A stretch of DNA of 49,192 bases from Clostridia bacterium (GTDB lineage: Bacteria > Bacillota > Clostridia > Christensenellales > Aristaeellaceae): NCBI GenBank assembly GCA_017550745.1, contig JAFZOG010000075.1, positions 1-49,192 on the forward strand. Direction: 5' to 3'. Below the pieces are notes generated by a model. It was not told where the DNA came from. It ran no database searches and saw nothing but the letters and a program-made list of their open reading frames with translations. The position numbers were made by a program, and so were the translations under genes. Below are positions 23,876 through 32,136 of the stretch, piece by piece; position 1 is the first letter of the stretch; each line of letters begins with the position of its first letter.

Positions 23876-23904
23876 ATTTTAGCATACTTTATTCTCCTTT
23901 TCAA
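23876..23904 (-). promoter_or_regulatory. Promoter upstream of the exported protein and rha genes
   Basis: Minus strand: TTGAAA (23899-23904), 17 bases, TAAAAT (23876-23881), about 85 bases before the ATG at 23792. Confidence 0.7.
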
Positions 23905-23992
23905 CCGTCCTTTGCGGCTGTGAATGTAAAGTTTCATAGATTCCCTTGAAATGGAAAATTATTCAAAATTTTATGCCGACAGGAAAAACGGG

Positions 23993-24021
23993 ATGACAAA
24001 AGGCCGATAATATGCTATAAT
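23993..24021 (+). promoter_or_regulatory. Promoter of the degV-family gene
   Basis: ATGACA (23993-23998), 17-base spacer, perfect TATAAT (24016-24021), 53 bases before the ATG. Confidence 0.85.
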
Positions 24022-24073
24022 TTGCACGTTTGGTGGAATGATTTACCGACGCGATGCATGAAAAGGAGTATTT

Positions 24074-24922
24074 ATGAGCATTAAAGTAACCTCAGACAGC
24101 ACCTGTGACTTAACGCCGGAGCTGCTTTCACGCTATAACGTGACGCTGACGCCCCTCTCCGTGATCAAGAACGGCGAATCTTTTCTGGATGGCGTTGACA
24201 TTACCCCTGAAGATATTTACCGCCATGTGGACAACGGCGGTACGCTGTGCAGCACGTCGGCGGTGAACGTGGACGGCTACCGCAAGCTGTTCAAGGAGCT
24301 TTCGGCACAGTACGAGGCGGTGATCCACATCACCATCGGGGCGCAGTTTTCCGCCTGCTATCAAAATGCTTCCATTGCCGCGTCCAATTTCAAAAATGTG
24401 TATGTGGTGGACAGCATGAACCTTTCCACCGGCCAGGGGCATCTGGTGATCGAGGCCTGCGAGCTGGCGGCCCAGGGTATCTCCGCGGTTGAAATCTGCG
24501 CCCGGCTCAATGAACTGCGCGGACGGGTCTTCGCCAGCTTTATTTTGGATCGGCTGGACTATATGCAAAAGGGCGGGCGCTGCTCCTCCATCGTGGCGCT
24601 GGGGGGCAAGCTGCTGCACATCAAGCCGCAGATCGCCGTGGTGGACGGCAGCATGAAGATGGTGGACAAATATCGCGGCAGCCTGGAAAAGTGCGTGGAT
24701 AAATACGTGAAAGGCCTGCTCAAGGACAGGAAGGATCTGCGCCTGGACCGTATTTTCATCACGCATTCTCCAGTGTCTGAGGAGGCGGTGCGTATCGCCC
24801 GGGAAACCATTAAAAAGTATGCGGACTTCAAGGATGAAAATATATTCGAAACAAGCGCCAACTGCACCATCGCCTGCCACTGCGGGCCCGGTACACTGGG
24901 CGTGCTGTTTATGACAAAATAA
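24074..24922 (+). CDS. DegV family fatty-acid-binding protein (FakB-like)
   Basis: 282 residues, ATG after AAAAGGAGT. The DegV pattern is complete: SDSTCDLTPELLSRYNVTLT at the N-terminus, DGVDITPEDIYRHVDNGGTL with the SCS-like TLCSTSAVN motif, VVDSMNLSTGQGHLVIEACE, then the conserved FILDRLDYMQKGGRCSSIVA and LLHIKPQIAVVDGSMKMVDK. Proteins of this family bind one fatty acid in a deep pocket and, as FakB, present it to the kinase FakA for use in phospholipid synthesis. No fakA gene lies in this window. It is a single-gene transcript with its own promoter and a bidirectional terminator. Confidence 0.92.
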   Translation: MSIKVTSDSTCDLTPELLSRYNVTLTPLSVIKNGESFLDGVDITPEDIYRHVDNGGTLCSTSAVNVDGYRKLFKELSAQYEAVIHITIGAQFSACYQNASIAASNFKNVYVVDSMNLSTGQGHLVIEACELAAQGISAVEICARLNELRGRVFASFILDRLDYMQKGGRCSSIVALGGKLLHIKPQIAVVDGSMKMVDKYRGSLEKCVDKYVKGLLKDRKDLRLDRIFITHSPVSEEAVRIARETIKKYADFKDENIFETSANCTIACHCGPGTLGVLFMTK

Positions 24923-25013
24923 GGCTTGGGAATCTTCGCTCAATCATCTGCACGGCCGCAAAGTGGGCCAGCGCAAAAATAGCACGGGATTTTCTGCAGT
25001 TCCAAAAAAGAAG

Positions 25014-25047
25014 ACAGCCATGCCGGACGATTGTCCCGCATGACTGT
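25014..25047. terminator. Bidirectional terminator between degV and the GH127 gene
   Basis: ACAG-CATGC-GGAC (25014-25027 with two mismatches) pairs with GTCC-GCATG-CTGT (25032-25047). Plus-strand T-rich TTTCTGTTTATT follows, and the minus strand has CTTCTTTTTT. Confidence 0.75.
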
Positions 25048-25054
25048 TTTCTGT

Positions 25055-27085
25055 TTATTCGGCCAGCCACACACGCATTTCGCCTTTGCCCCGATTGTTC
25101 CAGGCAAAGTAGGGAATGAGGGTGATTTCGGTTTCCTCCGTTTCAGCGGGGGTCCAAGGCATGTAGAGCGGTGCGTTTGCGGCAGGCTCCTTCAAACGCC
25201 TGCCGGGCAGGGTCATGGCGGGCAGGGTCATGCCATCGATCAGCATGGTTTTTTCCCGGGCTTCCGCCACCTGGTCAGGCAGGACGCGGAGCAAGTGCAG
25301 GTTCTTTCCGTTGTCCGCTTCCTCGGCACAGAATACCAGCGGGCCGCGGGTAAAGCACACCTGGCCCATCGTTTCTTTTACCAGCGGGGAGGCTTTTAAC
25401 GCCTTGACGGGCATGGTGAAGTGAATGGTGATCTGGTCGCCCTGCTTCCAGATGCCCTTGGCGTACAGATAGCCGTTTTCACTCCAGCTCTTCACGCCGG
25501 CAGGAATCTTCACCTGCGCGTTGCCGGCCCAGGCAGGGTCTCGGAATGCCAAGGTGCCCACCGCCTGCCCGTCGGCGACGGAAATCCGCACGTCGCCGTT
25601 TTTCAGCAGATCGGCTTCCATGCGAAGGGACATGGAAGTGCCGCCCAGGTTCACGGTCAGGTCGCTGCCGATATAGAGGTGGAAATACAGGGTATCCTTG
25701 GTCTGCGTGACGATGTACTGGCCCAGGGAAGATACGATGCGGGCAATGTTGGGCGGGCAGCAGGCGCAGCCGAACCACTTTTGGCGTACGGGCTTTACAT
25801 GGGAGAGCCGCGCGTCGGTTTCACAGGCGGCAGGAACGGCCTCCAGCGGGTTGACGTAGAAGAAGCTCTGCCCGTCCAAGGCCATACCGGCCAGAACGGT
25901 ATTATACAGCGCCTGCTCCATCACGTCGGCGTAACTGCTTTGGGGCTTGAGCTGCAGCATCCTCCGGGCGAAGAAAGCCAGGCCGATAGCCGCGCAGGTT
26001 TCGGAATACGCGGTGTCGTTGGGCAAATCGAAGGGACGGGAGAAGGCTTCGCCTACATGGGTTGCGCCGACGCCGCCGGTGATATACAGCTTTTCCCGAA
26101 CGACGGACTGCCATAGCCTATCGCAGGCCGCTTCCATTTCGGCATCGTCGCACAGCCGCGCTTCATCCGCCATGCCGCTGCACAGGTACATTTGCCTGAC
26201 CGCGTGGCCCACCGCTTCCTTCATGTCCCGTACAGGCATATTTGCCTGGTAGTATTCATACCGCTCCGCGGAAACGGGAAGCTCGGGCAGGCCTTTTGCC
26301 GCGCGGCGGCGGTTTTCCTCCTGCGCGAAGGTGCTGGGCTCCGTGCCGCGGACATCCAGGAAGAACTTTGCCAGGTCACGCCATTGTTCTTCTCCTGTTT
26401 CTTCATACATCCGCATGAGCGCCATTTCGGCGATTTCATGGCCGGGGCAGCCGCGTTCTTTATCCGGGCCGTATTTGGAAGAGATGCACTCCCCAAACCG
26501 CCGGGCCGCGTTCAGCAGATCATCCTTCCCGGTGGCCTGATGCCAGGCGACGGCGGCTTCCACCAGATGGCCGAAGCAGTACAGTTCATGATGGTCGCGC
26601 AGGTATGTGAAGGCCCGCTCCCGGCCGGTGAGGGTGTAATAGGTATCCAGATAGCCGTCTTCCTCCTGGGCCGCGCAGATCATGTCCACCGCCTTTTGGG
26701 CCTGGGCCTGCAAAGCAGAGTCAGGCTTTGCCATCAGCTGGTAGGATACGGCCTCCAGCCACTTGTACCCGTCGCTGTCCTGGAACACAAAGCCGTAGAA
26801 CGCGTCCTCCTGCGGCTTTTTTCCTTCCTCGGGCAGCGTTTCGATGCGGTCGGAATGATGGGCGGGGATGAATAGCTTGCCGGCTTTTTTGGCTGCCACG
26901 GCCCGCGCTGCCGCCCGCATATTGTGCGCCCACCAGCTGGGCGCGGCGTCAGGGATCTGATCGTTCAGCGCGTTCCACTGGTAAGGGATCACCGCCTGGC
27001 GGATCAGGCCGATTTCCCTCGCCCAGAAGGGATCGGTCACGCGGATACTGTGCAGGGAAAGAGGCTGGGACGATTCGGAACGCAT
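25055..27085 (-). CDS. GH127 family beta-L-arabinofuranosidase
   Basis: 676 residues, the usual length of the DUF1680/GH127 family. An alpha/alpha barrel fills residues about 90-440 (HHELYCFGHLVEAAVAWHQA, CPGHEIAEMALMRMYEETGE) and beta domains follow. The active-site cysteine cluster is complete: Glu 362 and Cys 364 in YSETCAAIGLAFF, and Cys 442-Cys 443 in GCACCPPNIAR. In characterised members these bind zinc and one Cys is the nucleophile. The enzyme removes beta-linked L-arabinofuranose from plant glycans or glycoproteins. No signal peptide is present, so it should act on imported oligosaccharides. It follows the GH29 gene by 19 bases and probably shares its transcript. Confidence 0.93.
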   Translation of the reverse strand: MRSESSQPLSLHSIRVTDPFWAREIGLIRQAVIPYQWNALNDQIPDAAPSWWAHNMRAAARAVAAKKAGKLFIPAHHSDRIETLPEEGKKPQEDAFYGFVFQDSDGYKWLEAVSYQLMAKPDSALQAQAQKAVDMICAAQEEDGYLDTYYTLTGRERAFTYLRDHHELYCFGHLVEAAVAWHQATGKDDLLNAARRFGECISSKYGPDKERGCPGHEIAEMALMRMYEETGEEQWRDLAKFFLDVRGTEPSTFAQEENRRRAAKGLPELPVSAERYEYYQANMPVRDMKEAVGHAVRQMYLCSGMADEARLCDDAEMEAACDRLWQSVVREKLYITGGVGATHVGEAFSRPFDLPNDTAYSETCAAIGLAFFARRMLQLKPQSSYADVMEQALYNTVLAGMALDGQSFFYVNPLEAVPAACETDARLSHVKPVRQKWFGCACCPPNIARIVSSLGQYIVTQTKDTLYFHLYIGSDLTVNLGGTSMSLRMEADLLKNGDVRISVADGQAVGTLAFRDPAWAGNAQVKIPAGVKSWSENGYLYAKGIWKQGDQITIHFTMPVKALKASPLVKETMGQVCFTRGPLVFCAEEADNGKNLHLLRVLPDQVAEAREKTMLIDGMTLPAMTLPGRRLKEPAANAPLYMPWTPAETEETEITLIPYFAWNNRGKGEMRVWLAE

Positions 27086-27104
27086 TTGTATCTCTCCTCC
27101 GTTA

Positions 27105-28571
27105 TCAGGTCATTTGCAGGCGGAACGCAACTGGCATGCAGCTTTGAATGTGCGGTGCGCGGATATGCAGCCCTTCGTCGTCGCGGTTCCAGGCGATTTC
27201 ACCGTCAAAGCCCAGGGCTTCCACCTTGTCAATGCCGCCGATGAAAGCAGGCAGGGACAGGGAACGGATACTGGCCTCTCCATTTTCCGGCCAGGCCATA
27301 ACCACGGCGTACAGGCAGCCGCCCTTGACGGTAAAGCGGATGTCCTTTTCCGTAAATTGCTTTTCCTTGCTCTCGGCAAACTGTCCTTCCTCCACGTTAG
27401 TGGGGCCCTCGCCGAACACGCGCCAGGGACGGGTGCCATAGATCGCCTCGCCGTTGACCTTGAGCCAGGCGCCGATGGCTTTCAGCACCGCCGTGTCCTC
27501 CGGGCCGATGGTGCCGTCCGCCTTGGGGCCGACGTTCAGAAGCAGCGTGCCGTTTTTGCTGACCACGTCCACCAGCGTGCATACCAGGTCAACCGGCTTT
27601 TTGAAATCGTTCTGCTCCGTGTAGCACCAGCTGTTCTTGGCAATGGCAGTGTCCGTCTGCCAGAAGAAGGGCTGGGTAGCGGCAAAGTGGCCGCGCTCCA
27701 TATCCGGCACCGCGGTGCCCAGCATAAAGGTATCCTGCTTGTAATTGATGGCGGGCTGCACGCCCCATTCCGCGGAACGGCTGTAATAATACGCGGCGAA
27801 TTTTTTGATGTAGGGCTTCATCACGTTTTGCAGGATCCACCAGTCAAAATAGAACACCAACGGATGGAACCTGTCCACCAGCTCGCAGCATCTTAGGAGC
27901 CAGTCCTCCATAAATTCCTGACTGGGCGGGCATTCCGCGTCGCGATCCTCGAAATTTTTGGGCTCGGGCATGGAGGGCCAGTAGATGTCATCCCGGTCGA
28001 TGGGATCGTGAATATCGGAATCGAATTCTTTCCCATGCCCCAGGAAAAACCAATGTTCAATGCGGTGGCTGCTGACGCCCATGGGGATGCCCCGTTCATT
28101 CAGGGCTTTTTTCAGTTCTCCCGTGGTGTCACGGCAAGGGCCCATTTCGGCGGCGTTCCAATGGCTGATATCACTTTTATACATCTGAAACCCATCGTGA
28201 TGCTCGGCAACGGGGATCACGTATTTTGCTCCCGCTTCACGGAACAAATCCGCCCAGGAGGCGGGATCAAAGCGCTCCGCTTTGAACAGGGGAATGAAAT
28301 CCCTGTACCCGATTTTTTTATGGGGACCGTAGGTTTCGATATGATGCCGATACTCCTCGCTGCCCTGGATATACATGTTCCGGGGATACCATTCGTTGCG
28401 GAACGCGGGCACGGAATATACACCCCAGTGGATGAAGATGCCGAACTTGGCATCCTGATACCATTGCGGTACCTGAAAATGGGCGAGGGATTCCCAATTG
28501 TCCTGGAATTGTCCCTGGGCAATCACGCGGTTAATTTCTTTTAATCTGGCGGCGCGCTCTGCGGCGTTCAC
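27105..28571 (-). CDS. GH29 alpha-L-fucosidase
   Basis: 488 residues, GTG start after AAAGGAGG. The family signature is WYQDAKFGIFIHWGVYSVPA, followed by EWYPRNMY. The catalytic nucleophile is Asp 243 in LVFYFDWWIL. The motif YVIPVAEHHDGFQMYKSDIS lies at about 120. A C-terminal beta domain carries TLLLNVGPKADGTIGPEDTA, also typical. It releases L-fucose from glycan ends. It lacks a signal peptide, so it should work in the cytoplasm. The gene is 31 bases behind the NAD(P)HX repair gene and 19 before GH127, all on the minus strand. Fucose and arabinose catabolic genes are not in this window. Confidence 0.94.
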   Translation of the reverse strand: MNAAERAARLKEINRVIAQGQFQDNWESLAHFQVPQWYQDAKFGIFIHWGVYSVPAFRNEWYPRNMYIQGSEEYRHHIETYGPHKKIGYRDFIPLFKAERFDPASWADLFREAGAKYVIPVAEHHDGFQMYKSDISHWNAAEMGPCRDTTGELKKALNERGIPMGVSSHRIEHWFFLGHGKEFDSDIHDPIDRDDIYWPSMPEPKNFEDRDAECPPSQEFMEDWLLRCCELVDRFHPLVFYFDWWILQNVMKPYIKKFAAYYYSRSAEWGVQPAINYKQDTFMLGTAVPDMERGHFAATQPFFWQTDTAIAKNSWCYTEQNDFKKPVDLVCTLVDVVSKNGTLLLNVGPKADGTIGPEDTAVLKAIGAWLKVNGEAIYGTRPWRVFGEGPTNVEEGQFAESKEKQFTEKDIRFTVKGGCLYAVVMAWPENGEASIRSLSLPAFIGGIDKVEALGFDGEIAWNRDDEGLHIRAPHIQSCMPVAFRLQMT

Positions 28572-28602
28572 GGGCAGTCCTCCTTTATGATCCTTTTTCG
28601 CT

Positions 28603-30186
28603 TTACCGATAACAGGCCGGCGGGGAGATTTCGCCCCGGCCCCAGCGTTCGGCGTCGTTCAAACAGGAAATGAGCTGGTCGGTAGTCAGCTCCCGCCGGC
28701 CGTATTTTTCTTCCCCCACAACGCCCGCCATGCCGTGCCAGAGGCAGGCCAGCGCGGTCAGCTCAAACGGTGACATGGGGCCAAGGTCGTGAAGCAGCAC
28801 GGCCACAATCCCCGTCAGCGCGTCGCCGCTGCCGCCCTTCGCCAGAGCGGGGGAGCCGACGGTGTTGAGATAATACTTCGGCTGCCCGTCCTCTACGCGG
28901 CAAATGACAGTCGCATCGCTTTTCAGCACAGCAGTGCAGTTGTATTTTTCCGCCAATGCCCGGGCAGTGTTCAGGCGGTCTGCCATGATTTCGTCCATCG
29001 GACGGCCCAGCAAATGCGCCGCTTCGCCGGGGTGGGGCGTGATGACGGCATTCCCGCCCAGCTTCATTACATGCTTTGAAAGCAGGTTCAGGGCATCCGC
29101 GTCCCAGACGGAAGGCTTGTCCGGGTTCCACAGCTTTAGAATGTTCTCCCAAACAGCTTCATCCTGCCCCAGGCCGCAGCCCACAGCGAACACGTCATAG
29201 GCAGGGGGATTTTCAACGGCTTTGTTGATATCCAGGCACATGGCGTTGGGAACCAGTGTTTGCAGGATGGGGATGATTTCCTTCTCGCAGGCAATCGTGG
29301 TCAGTCCTGCTCCGGCTGTCACGGCGGCTTTGGCGCACATGGCGGCGGCCCCGGCCATGCCCGGCTTACCTGCGTAAATCAGAATCCGCCCGCATTCTCC
29401 TTTATGGGAGGTTATGTCCCGCCGGCGGAGGAAGCATAATGCGCGGGGCATGTATGCAATCCGCGAAGGTTCCGGGTGCGTCAAACCGTGCATCTGATGT
29501 AAACCGATATCAGCAACCACGGTTTTTCCCACGGCATCCCGATGCTTCGTCAGAAACAGACCGACCTTGGGGGCATGAAACGTAACGGTTATATCGGCAT
29601 GGATAAACGCGCCGGGGGCGTTGCCTGTCGCTCCGTCGATGCCGCTTGGAATATCCACGGCGATCACAGGCTTGCGCCGGGTGAAATCACTGAGCGCCGC
29701 GTTCATGATGCCGCTGGCCAGCGAATCCGGTTCGCCATGCAGTCCCGTTCCCAGCATCGCGTCCACCGCACCGTCGAAGGCATCGCAAAAGCCTGCTTCA
29801 GAATAGGGCAAGGAATCCGTGGGGATATCCCGCAGATTGAGAAGCGGAATTCCCATCTGTTCCGCCCATGTGCGGTTGGTTTTTGCGTTCTGGGTTTTAG
29901 GTTCGCCGGTCATATAGACGGCGGGCCTGCCGCCGCGCATAGCGAACAAACGGGCGGCGGCCAATCCGTCCCCGCCGTTATCGCCTGTGCCGCAGAGGAA
30001 AAGCACCTTTTTTTCTCGGCAGTCTCCGCCCAGCGTTTTCTCCAGTTCGTCCACCACGGCAATAGCGGCATGCTCCATCAGCAGGATGCTGGGAACGCCC
30101 AAGTCGAATGCTTTCTGCTCCGTGCGCCGCATTTCTTCCGGCGTAAGCACTTCATATTGAAACCGTCCGGAATCGTCATACATCAT
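28603..30186 (-). CDS. nnr: Bifunctional NAD(P)H-hydrate epimerase / ADP-dependent dehydratase
   Basis: 527 residues. ATG 30186 is chosen because AAAGGAACGG precedes it inside the acpS end. The N-terminal half (about 1-215) is the epimerase domain (NnrE/YjeF_N): LLMEHAAIAVVDELEKTLGG, LCGTGDNGGDGLAAARLFAM and VIAVDIPSGIDGATGNAPGA. The C-terminal half (about 240-527) is the ribokinase-like dehydratase (NnrD): RILIYAGKPGMAGAAAMCAK, VWDADALNLLS, VITPHPGEAAHLLGRP and the anion-hole motif KGGSGDALTGIVAVLL. It repairs damaged NADHX and NADPHX. The pairing with acpS is conserved in many Bacillota. It begins 2 bases after the acpS stop. Confidence 0.95.
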   Translation of the reverse strand: MMYDDSGRFQYEVLTPEEMRRTEQKAFDLGVPSILLMEHAAIAVVDELEKTLGGDCREKKVLFLCGTGDNGGDGLAAARLFAMRGGRPAVYMTGEPKTQNAKTNRTWAEQMGIPLLNLRDIPTDSLPYSEAGFCDAFDGAVDAMLGTGLHGEPDSLASGIMNAALSDFTRRKPVIAVDIPSGIDGATGNAPGAFIHADITVTFHAPKVGLFLTKHRDAVGKTVVADIGLHQMHGLTHPEPSRIAYMPRALCFLRRRDITSHKGECGRILIYAGKPGMAGAAAMCAKAAVTAGAGLTTIACEKEIIPILQTLVPNAMCLDINKAVENPPAYDVFAVGCGLGQDEAVWENILKLWNPDKPSVWDADALNLLSKHVMKLGGNAVITPHPGEAAHLLGRPMDEIMADRLNTARALAEKYNCTAVLKSDATVICRVEDGQPKYYLNTVGSPALAKGGSGDALTGIVAVLLHDLGPMSPFELTALACLWHGMAGVVGEEKYGRRELTTDQLISCLNDAERWGRGEISPPACYR

Positions 30187-30188
30187 AA

Positions 30189-30563
30189 CTATCCGTTCCT
30201 TTCCGCTACGCACACCGCCGCGGCGACGCCTGCGTCATGGGTGATGGAGAGAAAAAAGGAGTCGATGCGTTTGTCCTCGGCCAGATCCGCGTATTCACCA
30301 TGCAAAGCGTAATACGGCGCGCCGTAAGCGTCGTGCATCACGGAAATGCCTCGGATGTCCGCTGAGATCCCGACGCCCAGGGCTTTCGTAAAGGCTTCCT
30401 TCGCGGCGAATAATCCGGCCATGGAAGCTGCCGCCGCCTTCCCCTTGCCGCGAATATATTCCTGTTCCGCCTCGCTGAAAAAACGGGCGAGGAATCGCCC
30501 GTCCCGGACAAGTTTTTCCATGCGCGAAATATCGCACACGTCCAAGCCTACGCCCACGATCAT
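30189..30563 (-). CDS. acpS: Holo-[acyl-carrier-protein] synthase
   Basis: 124 residues from ATG 30563, which overlaps the P1 peptidase stop (ATGA). The family motif VGVGLDVCDISRMEKLV with its metal Asp is at the N-terminus, and GLFAAKEAFTKALGVGI with the catalytic Glu follows near residue 55. The C-terminus has DSFFLSITHDAGVAAAVCVA. It transfers phosphopantetheine from CoA to ACP to make active carrier for fatty-acid synthesis. It is sandwiched between the P1 peptidase and the NAD(P)HX repair gene. Confidence 0.96.
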   Translation of the reverse strand: MIVGVGLDVCDISRMEKLVRDGRFLARFFSEAEQEYIRGKGKAAAASMAGLFAAKEAFTKALGVGISADIRGISVMHDAYGAPYYALHGEYADLAEDKRIDSFFLSITHDAGVAAAVCVAERNG

Positions 30564-31513
30564 GGCTTGGAATACAGCAGGGCGTTGGCGATGGCCCTGG
30601 CGGTCACTTCCGCGGCGGCGGCGCACAGCTTCACAAAATTGACTTCCGCGCCTGTACGGGCGGTGGCCAGGGCAAAGAGCGTATCGCCGTCCATCTGGGT
30701 ATGCACCGGGCGGATAGTCCGCGCCAGGCCGTCGTGACTTACGTCAGCCAGACGGTTCACCTGCTCTTTGGTCAGCTTGCAGTCCACGGCGATGACGCCG
30801 ATGGTGGTATTGCTGCCGGGAGCCGGAATGCGAATCTGCTGGGGCACTGGCGCGTGGCCGTAGAGCAGCCCTTCCGCCAGCACCGGCGTACCGTCCGGCA
30901 TATGGGCGCAGCCCAGCACCTCCTGGGTTTCGGGATGGTATACGTCCCCCACGGCATTGACGGCGACGACAGCGCCGACGGTCACGCCTTCAGGCAGGGT
31001 GAGAGAAGCGGAGCCAATGCCGCTGTCCTGTGGCACTGCGCCGGGCACCAGCTTGCCTACTGTCGCTCCCGTGCCTGCGCCCACCTTGCCCTGGCCCATC
31101 CCCTTGGCGGCGTTCATGCAGGCGGAGCGCCCCATGGCCGCGTCAGGGCGGATGGAGGAGTCGCCCACCGCCAGGTCGAACAGCACGGCCGCAGGCACAA
31201 TGGGCACATGCACGCTTCCCATATCCATGCCGCAGCCCATCTGCTCCAGGTAACGCATCACGCCGCCGGCCGCGTCCAGCCCAAAGGCGCTGCCGCCGGA
31301 CAGGACGACTGCGTTTACGTTTTCCACCAAATTGCCGGGACGCAGCAAATCCGTTTCCCGCGTGCCGGGGGCCGCGCCGCGAACGCTTACGCCGCCGACA
31401 GCCCCTTCCTTCCTGCACAGCACCACGGTGACGCCCGTCTTGCCCCGGGCGCTCTGGGCGTGGCCTACGCGGATTCCGTGCACATCGGTAATATCGCCGG
31501 GATAATAATTCAT
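30560..31513 (-). CDS. P1 family peptidase (DmpA/BapA-like, S58, autoprocessing)
   Basis: 317 residues, ATG after CGAGGTGCG. It belongs to the L-aminopeptidase/D-esterase fold of N-terminal-nucleophile enzymes. Landmarks: DITDVHGIRVGHAQ, VSVRGAAPGTRETDLLRPGN, VVLSGGSAFGLDAAGGVMRY, the VGAGTGATVGKLV loop, and DSGIGSASLTLPEGVTVGAV, where processing of the precursor is expected. Such enzymes remove N-terminal residues from beta-peptides or amides; the natural substrate is not predictable. It begins 18 bases after the NUDIX gene and is coupled to acpS by a 4-base overlap. Confidence 0.9.
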   Translation of the reverse strand: MNYYPGDITDVHGIRVGHAQSARGKTGVTVVLCRKEGAVGGVSVRGAAPGTRETDLLRPGNLVENVNAVVLSGGSAFGLDAAGGVMRYLEQMGCGMDMGSVHVPIVPAAVLFDLAVGDSSIRPDAAMGRSACMNAAKGMGQGKVGAGTGATVGKLVPGAVPQDSGIGSASLTLPEGVTVGAVVAVNAVGDVYHPETQEVLGCAHMPDGTPVLAEGLLYGHAPVPQQIRIPAPGSNTTIGVIAVDCKLTKEQVNRLADVSHDGLARTIRPVHTQMDGDTLFALATARTGAEVNFVKLCAAAAEVTARAIANALLYSKP

Positions 31514-31531
31514 AACGCACCTCGAAAAAAA

Positions 31532-32023
31532 TTATACTGCAGCAGTTTCAATATACGCTGTCAGCGCCAGGTATTCCCTTAAGTATATCCCGCGCTTTTC
31601 TTCATTTTCGGCGGAATAATCCGCATGGCGGGAGAAGATGGCAACGGCCTCGTCCAGCGGCAGCCATTCAGGCCGCAGGCCGCGGGCGGCTTCCGCTTCT
31701 GTCAGTTGAACCCTTCCTTTGCCGATGGCCTCGCAGGCAAAGTAATGGCTGATATAGCGGTATTCCTCGTAATACTCGTTCATCCGCAGGAATTGCCCCA
31801 GCGGACGGACGATCAGGCCGGTTTCCTCCTCGGTTTCCCGAACGGCGCAGGCTTCCGGCGTTTCGCCGTCCTCCAGGCCGCCGCCGGGAATCATCCACAA
31901 GTCAGATCGTTTTTCATGCGTCAGCAGGATGTTTTTTCCGCAAACGATCACTGCCCGGCTGCCAACGCGGGTCTTTGTAAACGTTTCAAACCGGTTGTCG
32001 CCCAAAATCTCCAATTCTTTCAT
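31532..32023 (-). CDS. NUDIX hydrolase
   Basis: 163 residues. The full NUDIX box GX5EX7REUXEEXGU is present from GGLEDGETPEACAVRETEEE into TGL (about residues 48-70); its Glu residues bind Mg2+ for diphosphate hydrolysis. The upstream WMIPGGG motif is normal. Substrate cannot be told from sequence; a nucleoside-diphosphate derivative is the general expectation. It may be the first gene of the minus-strand run to the glycosidases. A cluster of short inverted repeats lies directly upstream (32031-32062). Confidence 0.9.
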   Translation of the reverse strand: MKELEILGDNRFETFTKTRVGSRAVIVCGKNILLTHEKRSDLWMIPGGGLEDGETPEACAVRETEEETGLIVRPLGQFLRMNEYYEEYRYISHYFACEAIGKGRVQLTEAEAARGLRPEWLPLDEAVAIFSRHADYSAENEEKRGIYLREYLALTAYIETAAV

Positions 32024-32030
32024 CGTTCCA

Positions 32031-32062
32031 CATTCTTGTTCGAAAGAATGAATACATTCATT
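32031..32062. repeat. Overlapping short inverted repeats before the NUDIX gene, possible operator
   Basis: CATTCTT/AAGAATG (32031-32037 and 32044-32050) and AATGAAT/ATTCATT (32047-32053 and 32056-32062) overlap, forming three neighbouring half-sites. No convincing -35/-10 pair was found near them. They are 8 to 40 bases before the NUDIX start, so a regulator could bind here. Confidence 0.4.
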
Positions 32063-32099
32063 AGAATAAACAATCAGCGCGAAATGGAGGCAGAAAGAA

Positions 32100-32129
32100 C
32101 GGAGAGCAAAGAGAAACCTCCGCTCTCCG
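32100..32129 (-). terminator. Probable terminator of trpS
   Basis: On the minus strand CGGAGAGC (complement of 32122-32129) pairs with GCTCTCCG (complement of 32100-32107) across a 14-base loop, followed by TTCTTTCT. The stem is perfect at 8 pairs, but the T tract is mixed. Confidence 0.55.
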
Positions 32130-32136
32130 CGATGAC

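Noticed and set aside
32020-32060. LexA-type SOS box near TTCGAACAAG before the NUDIX gene
   Set aside because: Only one half-site (GAAC) is present; the second half needed for GAAC-N4-GTTC is missing.
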